Assembly: GCA_902551455.1 (NCBI GenBank)
Contig: CACDDC010000004.1
Coordinates: 1-64,000 of the forward strand
Direction: 5' to 3'
DNA: 64,000 nucleotides
From: an uncultured Pelagibacteraceae bacterium
GTDB lineage: Bacteria > Pseudomonadota > Alphaproteobacteria > Pelagibacterales > Pelagibacteraceae
The notes under the pieces were generated by a model. It searched no databases and was not told where the DNA came from. It saw only the letters and a program-made list of their open reading frames with translations. Each line of letters starts with the position of its first letter. Within the stretch, counting starts at the first letter, position 1. The translations under genes and the position numbers were made by a program. Shown piece after piece: positions 1-10,435 of this stretch.

Positions 1-17
1 AACTGAGCTAATCGCCC
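1..17 (-). tRNA. tRNA, 5' fragment cut by the window edge
   Basis: Read on the minus strand, the first 17 bases form a typical tRNA 5' end: a 7-nt acceptor strand GGGCGAT, then T8, A9 and the start of a D arm GCTCAGTT. The anticodon lies outside the window, so the isotype cannot be told. It follows the tRNA-Val at 77-152 on the same strand after about 59 nt. Confidence 0.7.
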
Positions 18-76
18 AAAGACATTTTTTAAATATATCATTTTTAAGCAGTTATCAATTGAAGAAAAATATTGAT

Positions 77-152
77 TGGTGGGCCGTGTTGGTTACGCTC
101 CAACTACCCCTGCAATGTCAATGCAGTACTCTAACTATTGAGCTAACGGCCC
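77..152 (-). tRNA. tRNA-Val (GAC) with unusual D and T loops
   Basis: A 76-nt cloverleaf with encoded CCA. The acceptor GGGCCGT pairs fully with ACGGCCC, the anticodon stem CTGCA/TGCAG holds loop TTGACAT (anticodon GAC, valine), and the T stem is GTTGG/CCAAC. The T loop reads AGCGTAA instead of the usual TTCRANN, and the D loop AATAGTTA lacks the GG pair, so the normal D-loop/T-loop contacts would be altered. The 5' end is 2 nt after the rpoD stop codon, so it is probably co-transcribed with rpoD and released by processing. Confidence 0.85.
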
Positions 153-154
153 AA

Positions 155-1990
155 TTAACTTTCTAAGAAACTTTTTAATTGTTTTGACCTACTTGGGTGT
201 TTCAATTTTCTAAGCGCTTTAGCTTCAATTTGTCTAATTCTTTCTCTGGTAACTGAAAATTGCAATCCCACTTCTTCTAAAGTGTGATCTGTATTCATTC
301 CAACCCCAAATCTCATTCTTAATACTCTTTCCTCTCTTGGGGTTAAAGTTGATAAAATTTTAGTAGTAGCTTCACTTAAATTAGATTTAATTGCCTGCTC
401 TAGTGGCGCTAAAGCTTTGGTATCTTCAATAAAGTCGCCTAGGCTACTATCTTCCTCATCTCCCACTGGTTTTTCTAAAGAGACTGGCTCTTTTGAAATT
501 TTTAAAACTTTTCTAACTTTTTCTAAAGGCATTCTAAGTTTTTTAGCTAACTCTTCAGGAGTTGCTTCCCTGCCAAATTCGCTTAGAATTAATCTTTGAG
601 TTCTTACGATTTTATTTATTGTTTCAATCATATGCACAGGTATCCTTATAGTTCTTGCTTGGTCAGCTATTGACCTTGTAATAGCTTGTCTTATCCACCA
701 AGTAGCATAAGTTGAAAACTTGTAACCTCTTCTATATTCAAATTTATCAACAGCTTTCATTAACCCTATATTGCCCTCTTGTATCAAATCTAAAAACTGG
801 AGACCTCTATTAGTATATTTTTTTGCTATTGAGATAACTAATCTTAAATTAGCTTCCACCATTTCTTTTTTTGCAATACGAGACTCCTTTTCTCCTTTTT
901 GAATTCTACTTACTAACTTTTTAAAATCAGTTACTGATATTCCAAGTTTATTACTAATTTCTACTAGTCTTTCTCTAATATTTTTGAATTGATCTTTATT
1001 TTTTTGAAAGAACTTTTTCCATGTTTCGTTTGTATCTAAGAAAGATTTTAGATTTGGGTTTATTTCATTTCCAATATAAAATTTAATAAATTCTTCTCTA
1101 CTAATATTATTATCTATAGCCAATCTTAATAAATTTCCCTCAAATGAGATAATTTTTTTATTTTCTATATAATGTCTTTGAACCAGTACTTCGAGTACAG
1201 ATGGAGACAATTGTAAAGATTTTATATTTTCGAGAATATTTTCTACTATTTTTTTATAATTTTTTTCTTTGGAATTTGAGAAATTACTTGATTTCAATAC
1301 ACAATCTAATTTTTCCTTTTGGTATTTTATCAACTTATTATATTCTTTTGTAAGTTTATTTACAGTTTCTAATATTTTTGGTTTTATTTCAGTTTCCATT
1401 GCTGCTAGCGTTGGATTAAATTCATCATCTGAATTATCTTCTGTATTACTATTTTCTTGCTGATTTGAATCCGATTCGGATTTTTTTTGTTTAGAATTTG
1501 CTGATGTATCCTCATCTTCCATATAATTTGTATCTATATCTATTATTTCTCTAACAAGTATTTCATCATTCTGTAATTTTTGATTCCACTCAAAAAATTG
1601 TTGTGCTGTTATTGGGCTTTGTGAAAGAGCATTTAACATAACGTCTTTACCTGCTTCAATTCTTTTAGCGATCGCAATTTCACCCTCTCTCGAAAGAAGT
1701 TCTACTCCACCCATTTCTCTCAAATACATTCTTATTGGATCATCACTTTTTTCAACACTTTTACCTTCTTCTTTAGATGATGATTCTTTCTTTCTTAAAA
1801 CTTTAAAGTCAGATTTTTTTTCGACTAATGTGATTTTACCATCCAGTATGTGAATAAAAGCTTGTTCTAAGTTACTAGGAGACAAGTTTCTTTTGCCTAA
1901 GGATTTATTTAGTTCTTCATAGGTTATAAATCCCCTATGTAGCCCTCGACCCATTAGTCTAGCAAATGATTTAGTAATTATTCGTTCCAC
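155..1990 (-). CDS. rpoD: RNA polymerase primary sigma factor RpoD (sigma-70)
   Basis: Housekeeping sigma factor that directs RNA polymerase to -35/-10 promoters. At 611 aa it has the usual length. Region 1.1 lies near residues 10-60 and region 1.2 starts near residue 84 ([11 protein letters not shown]). A long charged, non-conserved insert follows. Region 2 starts near residue 380 ([12 protein letters not shown], then the [10 protein letters not shown] element). Region 4 ends the protein with [14 protein letters not shown] and the RERIRQIE helix. The chosen start is GTG; an ATG 12 codons later is possible. It is last in the yqeY-dnaG-rpoD cluster. The 66-bp gap after dnaG leaves room for its own promoter. 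Confidence 0.97.
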   Translation of the reverse strand: MERIITKSFARLMGRGLHRGFITYEELNKSLGKRNLSPSNLEQAFIHILDGKITLVEKKSDFKVLRKKESSSKEEGKSVEKSDDPIRMYLREMGGVELLSREGEIAIAKRIEAGKDVMLNALSQSPITAQQFFEWNQKLQNDEILVREIIDIDTNYMEDEDTSANSKQKKSESDSNQQENSNTEDNSDDEFNPTLAAMETEIKPKILETVNKLTKEYNKLIKYQKEKLDCVLKSSNFSNSKEKNYKKIVENILENIKSLQLSPSVLEVLVQRHYIENKKIISFEGNLLRLAIDNNISREEFIKFYIGNEINPNLKSFLDTNETWKKFFQKNKDQFKNIRERLVEISNKLGISVTDFKKLVSRIQKGEKESRIAKKEMVEANLRLVISIAKKYTNRGLQFLDLIQEGNIGLMKAVDKFEYRRGYKFSTYATWWIRQAITRSIADQARTIRIPVHMIETINKIVRTQRLILSEFGREATPEELAKKLRMPLEKVRKVLKISKEPVSLEKPVGDEEDSSLGDFIEDTKALAPLEQAIKSNLSEATTKILSTLTPREERVLRMRFGVGMNTDHTLEEVGLQFSVTRERIRQIEAKALRKLKHPSRSKQLKSFLES

Positions 1991-2056
1991 AATTTAAAAG
2001 TTAGGAAGTCTTATATAATGACAATTTTAAAAAAATCCATTCAAAAAAAGTACCAA

Positions 2057-3835
2057 TTAATTGATTTTTTGTAACTTTTTTAATTCTTTTATTTTATTAA
2101 ATGTATTTTCACTCAAATCTTCTGAGAATTTCGATTCTAATTCCTCAATTCTTCTTTCTAATTCATAATTTTTAAGATCTCTTATAATCTCGTCTAATAA
2201 ATCCATTATTTTACTTTTATCGTTTTTTGAATTCTTCAATATGTATTTAATAGACGCAAATTTATTTATCCTTTCCAACACAGTTGGGTCTATATTTATT
2301 CGTGAATTTTCATTAATTTGAATTTCATTTAATTCTTTTAGAATTTGGTCAAATACTATTTGGTTTTCTTTTGTAAAAAGTTTTACTTTTTGGATTTGCT
2401 CTATATTCAATTTTGCCAATTCAAGATTATTCAATATTAAATATAGAAACGAAAATTCTTTTAATTCAACTAAAGTTAATGACTTGGTTTCATCAAAATA
2501 TTTTTTTGTTACATTTAATGTTTTATATATTTTATTTTTTAAATTTTTTTTAGAAAAATTTCTTAAGTTTGGAGTTAAACTATTTAATTTTTCAAGGAAA
2601 AATTCCATAGTATATTTTTTAATAAATTCATCTTTGATGGAATTGGCCAAAGATCTAAGTTTTTTTTCAAATTTTGCATAGGATGACGGTGATCCATCAG
2701 TTTCATTATTATAATGCTGGAATAAGAAGCTATAAATTGAATTTAAGTTTTCCTCAGTATATTTTAAAAAACTTTCTTTTCCATTTTTATTAATAAATGT
2801 ATCTGGATCTTCTTTTTCAGGTAAAAATAAAAAAGATATATTTTTATCAGGTTGCAACTCTTGTATTAAGTTTTCAGCAGCTCTTAAAGCAGCTTTATAT
2901 CCGCTACTATCTCCATCAAAGCATATTATGGTATGATTAAAAAATTGATACAAAACTTGGGCTTGTTTATTTGTTAAAGCTGTTCCTAGATTTGCTACAA
3001 CATTTTCAACTTTATGTTTGTTTAATGCAATTACATCCATGTAGCCTTCTACAACATAAACATTTTCCATTATGTTAGAAAATTTTCTAGCTAAATCAAG
3101 GTTATATAAATTTGAACCTTTCTTATAAAATAATGTTTCAGGCGAATTAATATATTTTGCAATATATTTTGTTTGATTTAAGGTTCTGCCTCCTATTGCT
3201 ATACATTTGCCAGATATATTATTTATTGGAAATATCATTCTATCTCTAAATCTTTCAATATTTATTTTTTTGTTTTCATCAAAGTAAAATAAACCAGATT
3301 CTTTTAAATCTTCTTCGCTATAATCTTTTTTTAAGGCTTCATAAAAAATTGGGTTTTTATTTACAAATCCAATTTTAAACTTATTGACTTCATCAATACC
3401 CAAATTTCTACTTTTGATATATTCACGAATACTTTTGCAGTTTTCATTTTCAATTAATTGATTGTGATAATAATTTATATATTTTGAATATATAGAGGTA
3501 TAAGTTTGAAATTTCTTTTCTCTTATTTCGTCAGATTTTGAAAAAGTATATGGTCTCATGCCTGCTAAATTTGCAAGAGTCTTTACTGCTTCTCCAAATT
3601 TTAAATTTTGAGTTTTCATAAGAAAATCAAAAATGTTGCCATGTTCTCCGCTACTAAAGCAATGAAAAAAACCTTTTTCGTCATTAACTGTAAAGGAAGG
3701 AGTTTTTTCAGTTTTAAAAGGTGACAACCCAACAAATTCTTTTCCTCTTTTTTTTAAATTTACACTTTTAGAAACTACATTCGAAACTTTTAATCTACTT
3801 CTGATTTCATCAATATATTCTTTGGGATATTTCAT
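2057..3835 (-). CDS. dnaG: DNA primase DnaG
   Basis: Makes RNA primers at the replication fork. The N-terminal zinc-finger fold (residues about 35-66), the catalytic core with TOPRIM motif (VEGYMDVIAL near 260; CFDGDSSG near 303) and a C-terminal helicase-binding region are recognisable; 592 aa is normal. Oddity: of the four canonical zinc ligands in CPFH...HCxxC only one cysteine remains (GLSPFK near 36-41 and HCFSSG near 60-65), so zinc is probably not bound. The start ATG overlaps the yqeY stop (ATGA). It sits in the conserved yqeY-dnaG-rpoD cluster. Confidence 0.96.
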   Translation of the reverse strand: MKYPKEYIDEIRSRLKVSNVVSKSVNLKKRGKEFVGLSPFKTEKTPSFTVNDEKGFFHCFSSGEHGNIFDFLMKTQNLKFGEAVKTLANLAGMRPYTFSKSDEIREKKFQTYTSIYSKYINYYHNQLIENENCKSIREYIKSRNLGIDEVNKFKIGFVNKNPIFYEALKKDYSEEDLKESGLFYFDENKKINIERFRDRMIFPINNISGKCIAIGGRTLNQTKYIAKYINSPETLFYKKGSNLYNLDLARKFSNIMENVYVVEGYMDVIALNKHKVENVVANLGTALTNKQAQVLYQFFNHTIICFDGDSSGYKAALRAAENLIQELQPDKNISFLFLPEKEDPDTFINKNGKESFLKYTEENLNSIYSFLFQHYNNETDGSPSSYAKFEKKLRSLANSIKDEFIKKYTMEFFLEKLNSLTPNLRNFSKKNLKNKIYKTLNVTKKYFDETKSLTLVELKEFSFLYLILNNLELAKLNIEQIQKVKLFTKENQIVFDQILKELNEIQINENSRINIDPTVLERINKFASIKYILKNSKNDKSKIMDLLDEIIRDLKNYELERRIEELESKFSEDLSENTFNKIKELKKLQKIN

Positions 3836-4296
3836 TTTTTATTAAAATACTCTTTTATAATACTGCCAGCTTTTGAAAAATCTATAGTATCAGAATAATC
3901 TTTTTTGAGTTCTCCCATTACTTTTCCCATATCCTTTATACTTGTGGCACCAATCTTTTCAATTATTTCATGGCATATTTTTTTTGTTTCTTCCTCTGAT
4001 ATTTGTTTTGGCAAATAATAAGATAAAATGCTTAATTCATGCTTTTCGGCTTCAAGTAAATCAGATCTATTACTTTTTTTGTAAAGTTCTATCGATTCGG
4101 ATCTTTGTTTTATCATTTTTTTTAAGAGTTTTTTTATATCATTATCATCGGTTTGTTTTTTGCTAGATCCAGATCTATTTAATATATCCAAATCTTTTAT
4201 AGCTGACAGAATTAGCCTATAAGTTGTTATTTTGCCTTTATCTTTAGATTTTAAAGAGTTTTTATAATCTGTTTCAATTTTATCTCTTAGGGACAT
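3832..4296 (-). CDS. yqeY: GatB/YqeY domain protein
   Basis: A 154-aa YqeY family protein that resembles the tail domain of the amidotransferase subunit GatB and may act in tRNA metabolism; its exact role is not settled. Supporting features are the opening MSLRDKIETDYKNSLKSKDK, the central KKMIKQRSESIELYKK helix and the DMGKVMGELKK segment near the C terminus. It precedes dnaG with a 4-base ATGA overlap, as in many alphaproteobacteria, and diverges from carA. Confidence 0.92.
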   Translation of the reverse strand: MSLRDKIETDYKNSLKSKDKGKITTYRLILSAIKDLDILNRSGSSKKQTDDNDIKKLLKKMIKQRSESIELYKKSNRSDLLEAEKHELSILSYYLPKQISEEETKKICHEIIEKIGATSIKDMGKVMGELKKDYSDTIDFSKAGSIIKEYFNKK

Positions 4297-4325
4297 ATTT
4301 TTTAACTTTACTCTATAGACAATTT

Positions 4326-4347
4326 AAAAAAAAAAAATTTTTTTTTT
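4326..4347. repeat. A12-T10 homopolymer block in the yqeY/carA intergenic region
   Basis: Twelve A residues followed directly by ten T residues lie in the divergent spacer, about 20 bp upstream of the predicted carA -35 box. Such tracts bend DNA or serve as UP elements; that role here is inferred. The block is self-complementary but has no loop and lies between divergent genes, so it is unlikely to be a terminator. Confidence 0.5.
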
Positions 4348-4367
4348 AAAAATATACATTAGATCTG

Positions 4368-4396
4368 TTGCGGAATTTTAGGTTTTATTGTATTAA
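4368..4396 (+). promoter_or_regulatory. Predicted sigma-70 promoter of carAB
   Basis: TTGCGG (4368-4373), a 17-nt spacer and TATTAA (4391-4396) match the sigma-70 consensus reasonably. The expected start of transcription is near 4403, only about 15 nt before the TTG start codon of carA. Confidence 0.5.
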
Positions 4397-4417
4397 CCTT
4401 TAACTCATGAGTTGTAA

Positions 4418-5611
4418 TTGAACAAAAAGCAAAAAGAAAACTCAAAAAATTACTCACATTTCTCATCGGGCGTTTTAGTTCTTGAAAATAAAACAATATT
4501 TAAAGGTATTGGTATTGGATATAAAGGAACTGCGACAGGAGAAGTTTGCTTCAACACTTCTTTAACAGGTTATCAAGAAATTATATCCGACCCATCTTAT
4601 GCTGGACAAATTATCAATTTTACTTTTCCACATATTGGAAATGTTGGCACTAATAAAGAAGATCATGAATCTGACAAGATTTGGACTAAAGGAGTTATTT
4701 TTAATACTGAAATAACCAATCCATCAAATTATAGATCTTTAAAAAAACTGGATGCTTGGCTCAAAAAAAATAAAATTGTAGGAATAACAGGATTAGATAC
4801 TAGAAGTTTAACCAATTTTATAAGGGATAATGGGGCACCCAAAGGTACCATTTCTAATAATAATAAAGGCATTTTTAATTTAAAAAAATTAACTAATAGC
4901 TCTATTAAATGGCCTGGATTAAATGGTCTTGATTTAGCAAAAATTGTTACAACCAAAAAAAGTTACATATGGAAAGGTTTCAAGACTTGGAAAAAAGAAA
5001 AAGGTTTTGAAAAAAATAAAAAGAAAAAATACAAAATTATTGCAATTGATTATGGAATTAAAAAAAATATTTTAAGATATTTTTCTAATTTTAATTGCCA
5101 AGTAATTGTTGTTCCATGTAACCTTGGGGCTAAAGAGATCATTAAATTAAAACCTGATGGTGTTTTTTTATCAAATGGACCTGGAGATCCCGCTGCAACA
5201 GGAAAATATGCAATCGATATAATTCAAAAATTAATTAAAACAAGTATTCCGATATTTGGAATATGTCTTGGACATCAATTGTTAGCTTTGGCACTTAAGG
5301 CAAAAACAAAAAAAATGAAATTGGGTCATAGAGGTGCAAATCATCCAGTAAAAAATCTAATTAATAGTAAAGTTGAGATAACAAGTCAAAATCATGGATT
5401 TGAAGTAATTAAAGAAAGTTTACCAAAAAATGTTGAAATGACCCATAAATCTTTATTTGATAATTCTGTAGAAGGAATAAAATTAAAAAATAAACCTGTT
5501 TTTTCTGTTCAATATCATCCAGAATCAAATCCCGGCCCTCAGGATAGTCATTATTTGTTTAATCAATTTATTAACGAAGTAAAAAAAAATGCCAAAAAGA
5601 AAAGATATTAA
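4418..5611 (+). CDS. carA: Carbamoyl-phosphate synthase small (glutaminase) subunit CarA
   Basis: Releases ammonia from glutamine and feeds it to CarB for arginine and pyrimidine synthesis. The N-terminal CPSase domain begins at [15 protein letters not shown]. The class I amidotransferase domain follows, with nucleophile Cys in FGICLGHQ near residue 282 and His in YHPES near 366. 397 aa is typical. The start is TTG because no ATG precedes the conserved domain; a four-codon ATG mini-ORF (4407-4421) overlaps this start. The 3' end overlaps carB by 23 bp. Confidence 0.97.
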   Translation: MNKKQKENSKNYSHFSSGVLVLENKTIFKGIGIGYKGTATGEVCFNTSLTGYQEIISDPSYAGQIINFTFPHIGNVGTNKEDHESDKIWTKGVIFNTEITNPSNYRSLKKLDAWLKKNKIVGITGLDTRSLTNFIRDNGAPKGTISNNNKGIFNLKKLTNSSIKWPGLNGLDLAKIVTTKKSYIWKGFKTWKKEKGFEKNKKKKYKIIAIDYGIKKNILRYFSNFNCQVIVVPCNLGAKEIIKLKPDGVFLSNGPGDPAATGKYAIDIIQKLIKTSIPIFGICLGHQLLALALKAKTKKMKLGHRGANHPVKNLINSKVEITSQNHGFEVIKESLPKNVEMTHKSLFDNSVEGIKLKNKPVFSVQYHPESNPGPQDSHYLFNQFINEVKKNAKKKRY

Positions 5612-8600
5612 AAAAATTTTAGTAGTAGGAGCTGGTCCGATAATTATTGGTCAAGCATGTGAATTTGATTACTCTGGCACACAAGCTTGCAAAGCATTAA
5701 AAGATGAAGGTTATAAAGTAATATTAATAAATTCAAATCCTGCAACAATTATGACTGACCCTGGTGTTGCAGATAAAACTTATGTTGAGCCAATAACAAT
5801 AGATATTTTAGAAAAAATTATAGTAAAAGAAAAACCTGATGCAATTTTGCCAACTATGGGCGGACAAACTGCACTAAATTTAGCAATAAAAGCAGAAAAA
5901 ATTGGTTTGCTTAAAAAATATAAAATTGAACTAATTGGAGCAAATTCAAAAGCTATTTCTAATGCTGAGGATAGAAAAAAATTTAGAAAAAATATGAGCG
6001 ATATTGGATTAAATCTTCCAAAATCAGAAATAGTTAACAATATTAAACAAATTAAGAAATCTTTAAGTAAAGTTGGATTGCCAGCAATAATCAGGCCCGC
6101 ATTTACTCTTGGTGGACTTGGAAGTGGTATAGCCAAAACTAAAAAAGATTTTTTTAAACGTGTTGAGGAAGGTCTTGATGCATCTCCAGTAAATCAAGTT
6201 CTGGTGGAAGAATGTTTGGAAGGTTGGAAAGAATTTGAAATGGAAGTTGTTAGAGACAGAAAAGATAACTGCATCATAATATGCTCTATAGAAAATTTGG
6301 ACCCAATGGGAATTCATACTGGAGATTCTATTACAATAGCGCCTGCTTTAACTCTTACAGATAAAGAATATCAAGTCATGCGAAATGCTTCCATTGCATG
6401 CTTAAGAAAAATTGGAGTAGAAACCGGAGGTTCAAACGTTCAGTTTGCCATTAATCCAAAAAATGGACGAATGGTAATTATAGAAATGAATCCTAGAGTT
6501 TCTAGATCTTCAGCACTTGCATCAAAAGCAACTGGTTTTCCGATAGCAAAAGTAGCAGCAAAACTAGCCATTGGTTACACTCTTGATGAATTAAAAAATG
6601 AGATTACTAAAGTTACTCCAGCATCTTTTGAACCAACTATAGATTATGTGGTTACAAAAATTCCTAGATTTACTTTTGAAAAGTTTTCTAGTTCACCTGC
6701 AATATTAGGAACTTCAATGAAATCAGTCGGTGAGGCAATGGCAATTGGAAGAAACTTTAAGGAATCTCTTCAAAAAGCATTAATATCTTTGGAAATTGGT
6801 TTTTCAGGTTTAGATAGAATTTTTGATTTAAATAAGAGTGATATTGAAAAGAAACTTAAGGTAAATATCCCAAATAAAATTTTATTAATAGCAGAAGCAA
6901 TACGTAAAAAAATTAATTTAAAAAAAATATACAAATTATCAAAAGTAGATCCTTGGTTCTTAGAGCAAATTAAAGGGATTGTAGATGAAGAAAATAAAAT
7001 ATCTAAAAAAGGCCTACCTAAAAACTTTAATGAATTCAATAGAATTAAATCAATAGGATTTTCCGATAAGAAATTATCTCAACTAACTAATTTAAATGAG
7101 AAAATTGTTAGAAAAAAAAGAATTGCTTTAAAAGTTTTACCTGTATTTAAAAAGGTTGATACTTGTGCTGCCGAATTTAAATCTTTCACACCTTATATGT
7201 ACTCAACATATCAAAGAAATTTTTCAATAAGTACAGAATGTGAGGCCAATCCTTCTACAAAAAATAAAATTATTATTCTAGGAGGTGGGCCAAATAGAAT
7301 AGGCCAAGGAATTGAGTTTGATTATTGTTGTTGTCAGGCAAGTTACTCTTTAAAAGAAGCTGGATTTGAAACAATAATGATTAACTGTAATCCAGAAACT
7401 GTTTCGACTGATTATGATACAAGTGATAGATTATATTTTGAACCTTTAATCGAAGAGTATGTTCACAACATAATTTTAAAAGAAAAATCAAAAGGAAGTT
7501 TAGTAGGTATAATTGCACAATTTGGAGGACAAACTCCTATTAAATTAGCAAAATTTCTTCATGATAATTCTTTGCCAATTATTGGTACTCAATATTCATC
7601 GATTGATTTAGCTGAGGATAGAGACAGATTTAGAAAACTTTTAATTAAATTAAAATTAAAACAAGCAGATAGTGGAATTGCAAAAACATATGACGAAGCC
7701 ATAAAAATAGCATCTGAAATTGGCTTACCACTTGTTGTGCGGCCTTCATATGTATTGGGGGGTAGAGCCATGGAAATAGTTCATGAAAAAAACCAACTAA
7801 AAGATTTTGTTCAAGAAGCATTTAAAGCTGCAGAAAATAATCCAATTTTGATTGATAGGTTTATTAATAATGCAATGGAAGTAGATGTTGATGCGATATC
7901 TGACGGTAAGGATGTTTTTGTTGCTGGAGTTATGCAGCATATCGAAGAAGCTGGAATTCATTCTGGAGACTCAGCATGTTGTATGCCTCCTGTAGCTATT
8001 AAAAAAGAATTAATTGATGAAATTAATAATCAAACTAAAAAATTGGCATTAGCATTAAATGTTAAAGGTTTTATGAACGTCCAGTTTGCAATTAAAAATG
8101 ATGAAATTTACATTATTGAAGTTAATCCAAGAGCCAGCAGAACTGTACCTTTTGTTTCTAAAGCTAAAGGAATTCCTTTAGCCAAAATTGCTTCAAGAAT
8201 AATGGCAGGAGAAAAATTAAAAAAATTTGATTTAAAAGATAAAAATAAAAAAATTTTTGCTGTTAAAGAAGCTGTTTTCCCATTCAATAAATTTCCAAAT
8301 GTTGATGTTTTGTTGGGTCCAGAAATGAAATCAACAGGAGAAGTAATGGGAATAGATAAAGATTTTGGTCTAGCGTATGCCAAAAGTCAAATGGCTTCAC
8401 AAAATTCTCTACCAACTAAAGGACTGGCATTTATATCTCTTAAAGATAGACACAAAAATGAAGGAGTGGACTTGGCAAAACAATTAATAAAATTAGGCTT
8501 TACATTATGTGGTACGGAAGGAACCGCAAATAGAATTATCAAAAATGGCATGGAGTGTAAAATAATAAATAAAGTTAGCGGAGGTTCTCCTCACATAATT

Positions 8601-8813
8601 GATGTATTAAATTCAAAAAAAATTGCATTAGTAATTAATACTGGGGGTGGAAAACGTGCATACCGTATTCAAGATTCTACATCTTTAAGAAGGTCAACTT
8701 TAATAAATAAAGTTCCTTATTGTACAAATATGTCAACTGCGTATGCTTTTCTGGAGGCGATTAAATCTTTGAAAACAAAAAAAATAGAAGTCAAAACTTT
8801 ACAAGAAATTTAG
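5589..8813 (+). CDS. carB: Carbamoyl-phosphate synthase large subunit CarB
   Basis: Makes carbamoyl phosphate from bicarbonate, ammonia and two ATP. At 1,074 aa it has the full two-fold architecture: ATP-grasp half 1 starting at [15 protein letters not shown], half 2 starting near residue 560 at [15 protein letters not shown], and a C-terminal MGS-like allosteric domain containing [11 protein letters not shown] and VINTGGG. It overlaps carA by 23 bp, implying translational coupling. It ends against the convergent oxygenase gene, sharing the tetranucleotide TTAG. Confidence 0.98.
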   Translation: MPKRKDIKKILVVGAGPIIIGQACEFDYSGTQACKALKDEGYKVILINSNPATIMTDPGVADKTYVEPITIDILEKIIVKEKPDAILPTMGGQTALNLAIKAEKIGLLKKYKIELIGANSKAISNAEDRKKFRKNMSDIGLNLPKSEIVNNIKQIKKSLSKVGLPAIIRPAFTLGGLGSGIAKTKKDFFKRVEEGLDASPVNQVLVEECLEGWKEFEMEVVRDRKDNCIIICSIENLDPMGIHTGDSITIAPALTLTDKEYQVMRNASIACLRKIGVETGGSNVQFAINPKNGRMVIIEMNPRVSRSSALASKATGFPIAKVAAKLAIGYTLDELKNEITKVTPASFEPTIDYVVTKIPRFTFEKFSSSPAILGTSMKSVGEAMAIGRNFKESLQKALISLEIGFSGLDRIFDLNKSDIEKKLKVNIPNKILLIAEAIRKKINLKKIYKLSKVDPWFLEQIKGIVDEENKISKKGLPKNFNEFNRIKSIGFSDKKLSQLTNLNEKIVRKKRIALKVLPVFKKVDTCAAEFKSFTPYMYSTYQRNFSISTECEANPSTKNKIIILGGGPNRIGQGIEFDYCCCQASYSLKEAGFETIMINCNPETVSTDYDTSDRLYFEPLIEEYVHNIILKEKSKGSLVGIIAQFGGQTPIKLAKFLHDNSLPIIGTQYSSIDLAEDRDRFRKLLIKLKLKQADSGIAKTYDEAIKIASEIGLPLVVRPSYVLGGRAMEIVHEKNQLKDFVQEAFKAAENNPILIDRFINNAMEVDVDAISDGKDVFVAGVMQHIEEAGIHSGDSACCMPPVAIKKELIDEINNQTKKLALALNVKGFMNVQFAIKNDEIYIIEVNPRASRTVPFVSKAKGIPLAKIASRIMAGEKLKKFDLKDKNKKIFAVKEAVFPFNKFPNVDVLLGPEMKSTGEVMGIDKDFGLAYAKSQMASQNSLPTKGLAFISLKDRHKNEGVDLAKQLIKLGFTLCGTEGTANRIIKNGMECKIINKVSGGSPHIIDVLNSKKIALVINTGGGKRAYRIQDSTSLRRSTLINKVPYCTNMSTAYAFLEAIKSLKTKKIEVKTLQEI

Positions 8814-9475
8814 TCTTCAACTTTCCAATCAGTTTTAAAAGTAACATAATTTACTTGAAGACACCGTCTTTCCTTAACAATTTCTTTTTTTTCCATTCCA
8901 TGCCAAGTATTCGGACCACTAGAAAAAAAATATCCATAATTATCTAAATATGGAAGAGTTTTTACCTTTTTTAATTCAGAATTATAAAAATCTGTACCAA
9001 GTTCCTTGCTTTCATTATGTTTGTTTACAAACAGCAAGCACGATATAAGCTTTTCTTTAATATCACAATGCGGCTTTAACCAAAATCCTTTTCTATCACA
9101 GATTACTTCTACTCTAACAAATGAATTGGAAAGGTCTTTGCCTACTAATTCTGATATTTTAGAGTAAGTTTTTTTATTTTGAAGTTCATTAATAAACTTG
9201 GTTAATCCAGGAAATTGATTTGAGTTTTCTTTTGTTACAAAGCACCTAAATTTTAAAGCTTTACCTCCATCAGAAATTCCTTCACGGAACTTTCCTTCTC
9301 CTCCATCTATTGCTCTCGTTCCATCATAATTCAAATTATGCTCAGTTGGGTTAGCTATATCTGCATTAATTATTTCATTTATTTGTTCATCAGTTAGAGG
9401 CTTGTTTAGCTCCCAATGAATAAATGGATCATCGTATTTCTTTGAATTATTTGTTATTGAATCTAAAAAAGACAT
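8810..9475 (-). CDS. 2-oxoglutarate/Fe(II)-dependent oxygenase, substrate unknown
   Basis: A 221-aa protein with the jelly-roll iron site of this superfamily: H136-C-D138, then H192 (WHGM), and Arg at 203/204 that could bind 2-oxoglutarate. A C-terminal strand reads CLQVNYVTF. The family hydroxylates small molecules, proteins or glycans; the substrate cannot be read from sequence. The ATG follows the TAA of the upstream ELM1-like gene with no gap, so the two are almost certainly one transcript and may share a pathway. Its stop overlaps that of carB. Confidence 0.8.
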   Translation of the reverse strand: MSFLDSITNNSKKYDDPFIHWELNKPLTDEQINEIINADIANPTEHNLNYDGTRAIDGGEGKFREGISDGGKALKFRCFVTKENSNQFPGLTKFINELQNKKTYSKISELVGKDLSNSFVRVEVICDRKGFWLKPHCDIKEKLISCLLFVNKHNESKELGTDFYNSELKKVKTLPYLDNYGYFFSSGPNTWHGMEKKEIVKERRCLQVNYVTFKTDWKVED

Positions 9476-10414
9476 TTATTTTAATTGTTCTTTTATTTTT
9501 AAAGCTACTCTGTTAGTTTCATCTAAGCTTTTATAGCTCCAAGAAGTTAGATCATTTCCTAGTTCTTTTATAATGTTTAATTCCTCAAATAAACTTCTAA
9601 ATTTCTTAAATCTTTTATCATTTCTTTTTGGTGGTATCATTGCGACATAAACAGGTTTTCCAGTTAACGCCGCTTCTGAAATCATTGAGCTAGAGTCGCA
9701 TGTTACAACTATATATTTTGATAAGGCTAAGGACGATAAATAGGCTTTTTTGTCTACAGTTTCTACTATTAAACGATTTTTATTAAAATATTCTTTTGCA
9801 AAAGTAATAATTTCTTTGGGTGTTCTGTTAGATGGAACAAAAATTAGTTGTAAATTATTTTCAATTAAATGTTTACTTATTTTTGAAAATATTTTTATGA
9901 TATTTTCATTATTATAATCATAATACTTTGTTGGACCACCTAAAATGAAAGTGATTATATCTTTATCTTTTTCTAATTTATTTTCTAAATAATGTTTTTC
10001 ATTGTTTATTTCTTTTAAAGTTAAATAATGAATCGCACCCTTAGAATTTATTACATTTTTTCCATTAAGACCATCATGCTCTGGGGACACTATATAATCA
10101 AAGTTTTCTAGAGATACTTGAGGGTTTTGAATATGAATATTTATTATTTTTTTATTAGAATTTTTTTTAAGATATATTGACGGAACTACGCTCTTTCTGC
10201 CACATGAAATAATTATATCAAATTCTCTATTTATTTTATTTTTGAAAATAAATTTACTTACAGGTGTGAGATTTGGTGGAACCAAATTCCAAAAACTATT
10301 CAATTCAACTTTTTCGTGAAAAAAATCTAATTCTAAAGCTTTAGCCAGTCCTTCAACTTGGCTAATCATGCCGTGTAATCCTTCAGTTAATAATAACCCT
10401 TTTAATTTGTTCAT
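9476..10414 (-). CDS. ELM1-like (DUF1022) glycosyltransferase-fold protein
   Basis: A 312-aa member of the family named after plant mitochondrial fission protein ELM1, common in alphaproteobacteria. Recognisable segments are LLLTEGLHGMISQVEGLAKAL at the start, FDIIISCGRKSVVPS, IHIQNPQ, YIVSPEHDGL, FILGGPTKYY, and TCDSSSMISEAALTGKPVY near residue 240. The last resembles the donor-binding end of GT-B enzymes. Bacterial function is unclear; a role in surface sugar metabolism is an inference. It heads a two-gene unit with the oxygenase and diverges from trxB across 21 bp. Confidence 0.8.
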   Translation of the reverse strand: MNKLKGLLLTEGLHGMISQVEGLAKALELDFFHEKVELNSFWNLVPPNLTPVSKFIFKNKINREFDIIISCGRKSVVPSIYLKKNSNKKIINIHIQNPQVSLENFDYIVSPEHDGLNGKNVINSKGAIHYLTLKEINNEKHYLENKLEKDKDIITFILGGPTKYYDYNNENIIKIFSKISKHLIENNLQLIFVPSNRTPKEIITFAKEYFNKNRLIVETVDKKAYLSSLALSKYIVVTCDSSSMISEAALTGKPVYVAMIPPKRNDKRFKKFRSLFEELNIIKELGNDLTSWSYKSLDETNRVALKIKEQLK

Positions 10415-10435
10415 TAATTACTATATAGCTTTGAT

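Noticed and set aside
77-152. A tRNA on the plus strand over the same bases, with anticodon GTC in a symmetric anticodon arm
   Set aside because: The acceptor and anticodon arms are self-complementary enough to fold on either strand, but the plus-strand reading lacks positions 8-9 and a proper T loop. The minus-strand reading has T8, A9, a correct D arm and an encoded CCA.
4326-4347. A12-T10 block as a bidirectional terminator
   Set aside because: It lies between divergent genes, has no loop or GC stem, and sits upstream of a predicted promoter. Bent DNA or an UP element is more likely.
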